From Polaribacter sp. Q13 (GTDB lineage Bacteria > Bacteroidota > Bacteroidia > Flavobacteriales > Flavobacteriaceae): a stretch of DNA of 64,000 bases. Positions 59,171 to 64,000 of the stretch are shown in pieces. Location of the stretch: assembly GCF_016858305.2 (NCBI RefSeq), contig NZ_CP074436.1:1508001-1572000 (forward strand), read 5' to 3'. The translations under genes and the position numbers were made by a program. Position 1 is the first letter of the stretch, and every line of letters starts with the position of its first letter. The notes beneath the pieces are model-generated. The model searched no databases and was not told the DNA's origin. It saw only the letters and a list, made by a program, of their open reading frames with translations.

Positions 59171-59245
59171 AGAGAAAAATAATCCATAAAATTTCACCTA
59201 AATACTTTCTAGGAAAGTGTCAATATAAAATTAGCATAATAATTA

Positions 59246-59279
59246 AGGCCTTTGAGTTTATTCTCAGAGGCTTTTTTTT
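59246..59279 (+). terminator. Rho-independent terminator of the ThuA-DUF1080 operon
   Basis: Stem GCCTTTGAG / CTCAGAGGC with loop TTTATT and eight T, ~75 bp after the stop. Confidence 0.85.
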
Positions 59280-59468
59280 ATGTACTACTTATACCCTATT
59301 CAGATTTTATAAGGTAAATTCACCTTATAAACTTCCTTAAAAAGGGTATTTGTTCTACTCAATAGATCGATTAAAATAATTCCTAATCAAAATATAAAAT
59401 CTATTTAAACAAACATACATAATGCCTAAACAATTACAAATCAACGAATTAAAAAAACAACTTTAACC

Positions 59469-59526
59469 TTGTCAAGTTTTTGTCAAGTACACAAATATTC
59501 CTCTTCTAAATTAAAAGCTATATTTG
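59469..59526 (+). promoter_or_regulatory. Direct repeat and -7 promoter element upstream of the second SusC gene
   Basis: TTGTCAAGT occurs at 59469-59477 and 59480-59488, 11 bp apart (one DNA turn). TATATTTG at 59519-59526 matches TAnnTTTG exactly; a -33 TTG at the normal distance is not seen. The pair may be the activator site, the element the promoter; ~185 bp lie between it and the gene. Confidence 0.5.
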
Positions 59527-59709
59527 ATTTGTCATATTTGTAAATTATATAGATACTATTTACAATATGACAATTAAAGTATGTAAATTATATTAATTTA
59601 ATAAACACCAAACTTTATCCATGACAAAACACAAACCTTAGTAACCAAATTCATTAGAACAAATTACCTAGAACAGAAAAACAATTAACAATTAACAACC
59701 TATTTATTT

Positions 59710-62700
59710 ATGAAAAATAAAATTACTAAACTATTAAGCAGGAGTTTAGCGTTGGCCTTTATACTAACACTAGTAAGTATGCAAAATTCATACTCCCAAA
59801 AAACAATTACTGGGATTGTAAATGACCAAAACAACATCCCACTTCCCGGTGTCAGCATTCTTAAAAAAGGATCTAATTCTGGTACTACTACAGATTTTGA
59901 TGGTAAATACACCATTTTAGCTTCTAGCGGAGACATTATAATTTTTTCATATTTAGGATATGCTCCACAGAGTATTACTATTGGAACACAAACAACTATT
60001 AATGTAAAACTGTCTGAAGACGCAAGTCAATTAGACGAAATTGTAGTAATTGGATATGGAACGGCTAGAAAAAGTGATGTAGTTGGTTCTGTTTCTCAAG
60101 TAACAGCTAAGTCATTCGAAAAACAACCTGTTACCCGTGTAGAAGATGCCTTACAAGGTAGAGCTTCTGGGGTAAAAGTTACAAGAAGTTCTGGGCAACC
60201 TGGAGGTGAAATTAAAGTACGTATTAGAGGTGTTAACTCAATTACGGGTAACAATAGTCCTTTAATTGTAATTGACGGTGTTATTGGTGGTGATTTAAGT
60301 ACTATTAACCCTAATGATATTTCATCTATGGATGTATTAAAAGATGCTTCTGCAACGGCTATTTATGGTTCTAGAGGATCTAATGGTGTTATTTTAGTTA
60401 CTACCAAAAAAGGAAAAGGAAAGGGGAAAATAAATGTAGATTATTTTGTTTCTTTTGATAATGTTCCTAAATATTTACCTACTCTAGGAGCTGCAGATTT
60501 TGCAAGAATAGAAAACGCTAGTAGAGCTAGAGTAAATTCTCCTGCTATATACACAGATCAGCAAATAGCAGATTTTGAAGCAAATGGTGGCACAAATTAT
60601 CAAAAAGAATTATTGGGTCAACAAGGGTTTACTCAAAACGTTCAACTCTCTGCTAGCGGAGGTTCTGAAGATGGTAAAATTAATTATTTCCTTTCTGGAA
60701 ACTATGTAAACCAAGAAGGTATGGCAATAGAAACTGCCTATGAAAAATATTCTCTTCGTTCTAATGTAAACGCACAAATTAATGATAAACTAAAAATTGG
60801 TTTAAATGTATCTTTATTAAGAGCAAAAACTAAAAACAATTTAGATCAATTTAATTTATTTGAAGGACGTAAGATATTTCAAGCAACTACTTGGGACCCA
60901 ACAACACCAATTTATAATGATAATGGAGAATACAACCTATACTCTTTATACGGTGTGGCTAGTGGAACATACAACCCTATAGCAGACATGAAAGAATCAA
61001 ATTTACAGAATGTTAAAGAAAGAGTTGACCTTAATTTTAATGCATCATACAGCATTACAGACAAATTAACTTATTCACTAGTAGTAGGTACTAATTCCAT
61101 AAACACTACGCAACAAAATTATGTTGTTAGTACCACTTTACCAGATGCAACTTACAATGGTACAAAAACGAATAGCTATCAAGTTAGTAATGTTGTAAAT
61201 TGGGCAAATACTTACGGCAAGCACAATATTTCTGCTACTGGATTATTCGAGTTTTCTCAAAACGAATACAGTCAAAATGGGTATTCATCTAAAGACTATA
61301 TTATTTCAGGAAACTATTATCTAGCAGAATTAGGTAGTGCTTTTAGCGCTACAAATGCATATAATAAGTCTAGCATCCAATCTCTTATGGCTAGAGCTGC
61401 CTATGTGTACGATGAGAATTTATTTGTAACTGCCACAGTAAGAATGGATCAATCTTCTAGATTTAGAAGTAATCAAAATACGGGGTATTTTCCTTCTGTT
61501 GCTTTAAAATATAGCTTCAAAAAAATGAACTTTATTAGCAATAATGAGTTTCTTACTGATTTTGCTATTAGAGGTGGTTGGGGACAAGTAGGTAACCAAA
61601 ACGTAACTCCATATGTAACATATCCTAGTTCTCAAATTGGCGGAACCAATGCTTCTTATCCTTTTACAGGAGGAACACCACAACCTGGAGCGATACCAGC
61701 TGGTTATGGAAATGAAGATTTAACTTGGGAAACTACGACACAAACCAATATCGGATTAGATTTTGCTTTTTTAAATGGAAGAGCAAACTTAACACTTGAT
61801 GCTTACAAAAAAAACACTACAGATCTTTTATTAGATGTTCCTGTACCTGGTACAAACGGTGGTGGTGTCATAACTCAGAATATTGGAGAAGTTGAAAACT
61901 ATGGTGTAGACCTCTCTTTAGGAGGTAGTGTTATTAGAACTGATAATTTTAATTGGGACTCTAATTTTAATTTCTCATTTGTTAAAAACAAAGTTGTTGA
62001 TTTAGGAGGTGTAAATTCTTTACAAGGTTCTTTTGAAGCAACAGACGGTACACAATCTTATTGGAATATCATTGAAAAAGGAGAACCACTAGGTCAATTT
62101 TTAGGGGCTACTTTTTTAGGTACATGGAAAACAGCAGAAACAACCGAAGCTGCAGTATATGGTAGAGCTCCTGGAGATCCAAAATATTTAAGAGATGATA
62201 ATGGAGAGATTCTTTACCAAGCAATAGGTAATGGAACTCCTACAACATTTTGGGGTTTCAGTAATACATTCACCTATAAGAAATGGGATGTAAATGTATT
62301 GGTACAAGGAGTTCATGGTTTTGATGTTTATAATACAATGCGTGGTACTATTAATGGTCCTGCAAAAAGTTTTTTATCTCCAGATCAATTAAATCAATGG
62401 ACACCAACAAACGAAACAGATATTCCTGCCGGTGGACAAACTATTATTGGTTCTACTAGGTTTGTAGAAGACGGAAGTTTTATTAGATTACAAAACTTAG
62501 CTATAGGATATACAGTAAGTGATAGCAGCTATTTTGATTCTTTGAGATTATATGCTAGTGGTCAAAATTTATTTTTAATTACAGATTACCAAGGTTATGA
62601 TCCAGAACTTACTTCTGCTGCTGCAGATCCAGAATCTAGAGGTAATGGAGATGTAGCCGCTGGTATTGATGCCGGAGCGTATCCAAATCCTAGAACTTTT

Positions 62701-62727
62701 TCATTAGGTTTTAAATTGAACTTTTAA
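59710..62727 (+). CDS. SusC-like TonB-dependent outer-membrane transporter (second)
   Basis: 1005 residues. Signal peptide (to ~29, MQNSYSQ), CarboxypepD_reg-like domain (GIVNDQNNIPLPGVSILKKG), LDEIVVIGYGTARKSDVVGS, plug (LQGRASGVKVTRSSGQPGGE; NNSPLIVIDGVIGGD), barrel ending FSLGFKLNF. The N-terminal part resembles the first SusC (40920) but the barrel differs clearly, so it probably takes another oligosaccharide of the same polymer. Paired with the SusD gene 21 bp downstream. Confidence 0.95.
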   Translation: MKNKITKLLSRSLALAFILTLVSMQNSYSQKTITGIVNDQNNIPLPGVSILKKGSNSGTTTDFDGKYTILASSGDIIIFSYLGYAPQSITIGTQTTINVKLSEDASQLDEIVVIGYGTARKSDVVGSVSQVTAKSFEKQPVTRVEDALQGRASGVKVTRSSGQPGGEIKVRIRGVNSITGNNSPLIVIDGVIGGDLSTINPNDISSMDVLKDASATAIYGSRGSNGVILVTTKKGKGKGKINVDYFVSFDNVPKYLPTLGAADFARIENASRARVNSPAIYTDQQIADFEANGGTNYQKELLGQQGFTQNVQLSASGGSEDGKINYFLSGNYVNQEGMAIETAYEKYSLRSNVNAQINDKLKIGLNVSLLRAKTKNNLDQFNLFEGRKIFQATTWDPTTPIYNDNGEYNLYSLYGVASGTYNPIADMKESNLQNVKERVDLNFNASYSITDKLTYSLVVGTNSINTTQQNYVVSTTLPDATYNGTKTNSYQVSNVVNWANTYGKHNISATGLFEFSQNEYSQNGYSSKDYIISGNYYLAELGSAFSATNAYNKSSIQSLMARAAYVYDENLFVTATVRMDQSSRFRSNQNTGYFPSVALKYSFKKMNFISNNEFLTDFAIRGGWGQVGNQNVTPYVTYPSSQIGGTNASYPFTGGTPQPGAIPAGYGNEDLTWETTTQTNIGLDFAFLNGRANLTLDAYKKNTTDLLLDVPVPGTNGGGVITQNIGEVENYGVDLSLGGSVIRTDNFNWDSNFNFSFVKNKVVDLGGVNSLQGSFEATDGTQSYWNIIEKGEPLGQFLGATFLGTWKTAETTEAAVYGRAPGDPKYLRDDNGEILYQAIGNGTPTTFWGFSNTFTYKKWDVNVLVQGVHGFDVYNTMRGTINGPAKSFLSPDQLNQWTPTNETDIPAGGQTIIGSTRFVEDGSFIRLQNLAIGYTVSDSSYFDSLRLYASGQNLFLITDYQGYDPELTSAAADPESRGNGDVAAGIDAGAYPNPRTFSLGFKLNF

Positions 62728-62748
62728 TAAATAAAAACTGATAAAACT

Positions 62749-64000
62749 ATGTATACAAAAAATAAATTTATAAAATATTTAAGCAGTAGCAGCATCACTA
62801 TAATATTATTAGTGATTGCCGTTTCGTTACAAAACTGTGTTAACTTAGATGAAAATCCTACTAAATCGCAATTAGCTCCGGGGCAATTTTCATCCTTAGA
62901 AGATTTTAATCTAGGTGTAACAGGTGTTTATGGAAAATTACGTACTGCAGCACAATGGACTACCTTTAATGTTTTTGGTTGGGCTGGAGATGATATTACC
63001 ACACACAAAGCTTTAAATAAAGCACCATTTAGAGAATATGATCAAATGAATGTTGCTGGAGACAATCCAAGGTCATTAAGTAACTGGAAAGATGTTTATT
63101 CTATGATTCGTGCAGTAAATGCGGTTATAGAAAGTGCTCAAGGATTAGAAGTTGCAGATAAAGATGGTTACAATACTCTTTTAGGAGAATCTCATTTTTT
63201 AAGAGGAACACTTTTCTTACACATGTCTAGAATTCACGGTAGAATCCCTTTACCTTTAAGCTCTACTCCAGATTTTGATATAAAATTAGCAACACAAATA
63301 GAGGTTTACGAACAAATTGAAGCTGATTTATTACTAGCAGAAAGTTTACTTCCTGTTATTTATCCTGATGTATTACCAGGAGCACCGCGTCCTAACAAAG
63401 GAAGTGCAGAAGCAATGTTATCTCGTTTATATATGAATTGGGCTGGTTTCCCTGTAAAAGACAACTCTAAATATACAGATGCCGCTAATATTTCTAAAAA
63501 AGTAATAGACAATCACGCTGCGCATGGTTTTGAATTATTAAGTGATTTAAATGATTTATGGGAAGTTGAAAATAGATTTAACGAAGAATCTGTATGGACA
63601 ATAGCCTACAATAATCCTGCTGGCTTGGGTAATAGAAAATATGGTATTTTAGGATACCCTTCTGATGTACAAGGTGGTTGGAATGAAGTTTTTGCTGAAG
63701 TTCGTTTCTTTGAAGATTTCCCAGAAGGTCCAAGAAAAGAAGCTACTTACAGAACAGATTTAGATTGGAAAAACTTTAAAGACCAAGTGCAACCTATATT
63801 TACAAAAGTTGTTGGCCCTATTGGAGACCTTCCAAGTCAATGGTCTACAGATAGAAACGATTTTTATATGCGTTATGCTGAAGTTTTATTAAACTACGCT
63901 GAAGCATCTGGAAGAGCTGGAACAAATAGCACAGACGCCTGGGAAGCTTTAAATAAAATACGAAGAAGAGCTGCCGGAAATCCATTTAATACACCAGACC
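62749..64000 (+). CDS. SusD/RagB-like lipoprotein, cut by the window end
   Basis: The ATG at 62749 begins a lipoprotein signal (ITIILLVIAVSLQNC, then VNLDENPTKSQL). At least 417 residues follow without a stop to the window edge. SusD features: FSSLEDFNLGVTGVYGKL, SMIRAVNAVIESAQGLE, LGESHFLRGTLFLHMSRIHG, GSAEAMLSRLYMNWAG and YMRYAEVLLNYAEASGRAG. Partner of the SusC before it. Confidence 0.92.
   Translation, partial: MYTKNKFIKYLSSSSITIILLVIAVSLQNCVNLDENPTKSQLAPGQFSSLEDFNLGVTGVYGKLRTAAQWTTFNVFGWAGDDITTHKALNKAPFREYDQMNVAGDNPRSLSNWKDVYSMIRAVNAVIESAQGLEVADKDGYNTLLGESHFLRGTLFLHMSRIHGRIPLPLSSTPDFDIKLATQIEVYEQIEADLLLAESLLPVIYPDVLPGAPRPNKGSAEAMLSRLYMNWAGFPVKDNSKYTDAANISKKVIDNHAAHGFELLSDLNDLWEVENRFNEESVWTIAYNNPAGLGNRKYGILGYPSDVQGGWNEVFAEVRFFEDFPEGPRKEATYRTDLDWKNFKDQVQPIFTKVVGPIGDLPSQWSTDRNDFYMRYAEVLLNYAEASGRAGTNSTDAWEALNKIRRRAAGNPFNTPD

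Overview
The window comes from a low-GC member of the Bacteroidota, most likely a marine Flavobacteriaceae bacterium. The evidence is the SusC/SusD pairs, a hybrid two-component regulator, many lipoproteins with a Cys after a short hydrophobic leader, the absence of Shine-Dalgarno sequences, and enzymes for red-algal galactan. It falls into two unrelated halves.

Left half (1-31.4 kb): accessory DNA. At the edge is a reverse transcriptase gene of the RT-nitrilase (DRT1/UG1-like) type, cut off in its nitrilase part by an IS3-family element (2082-3334). A leucine-rich-repeat gene that also seems to have lost its 5' end follows. From 4121 to 29797 lies an array of 30 imperfect palindromes of 123-128 bp, all in one orientation. 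They separate 29 complete units that each hold one or two small + strand genes, or no gene. The palindromes start AAC-ACCG and end AACGTT, fold into a long stem with a smaller inner hairpin, and show compensatory base changes. The layout is that of an integron gene-cassette array with attC sites, but no integrase is visible. Each cassette also carries its own pair of complementary end arms, longer than a canonical R box (10-15 bp), with a nearly invariant A on the left opposite a C on the right at position 11. On the top strand this is a mismatch; on the bottom strand it is a G.T wobble pair. The cassette genes are mostly secreted proteins, lipoproteins and small membrane proteins of unknown function. 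There are also a Fic protein with its own operator repeats, two YwqK/MORN-type genes, a possible HEPN protein, a possible Imm26 immunity protein and an EreA/ChaN-like lipoprotein. Five cassettes have no convincing gene and share motifs with each other; two of these are almost identical copies. A second IS3-family element (29821-31221) ends the array inside the next cassette.

Right half (31.4-64 kb): a polysaccharide utilisation locus for an agar- or porphyran-type galactan. It contains a cytochrome c-tailed dehydrogenase-like lipoprotein; an HTCS sensor/regulator; a GH29 enzyme; a SusC-SusD-surface lipoprotein operon; a minus-strand operon of GH2, GH16 and GH117; a large LacZ-type GH2; a ThuA-like/DUF1080 pair; and a second SusC-SusD pair whose SusD gene runs off the window. 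In this model SusD and the surface lipoprotein bind the glycan, GH16 cuts it, SusC imports the oligosaccharides, and GH117, the GH2 enzymes and GH29 trim them to monosaccharides under HTCS control. Rho-independent terminators close most of these transcription units.

All calls are from reading the sequence; no database search was possible.
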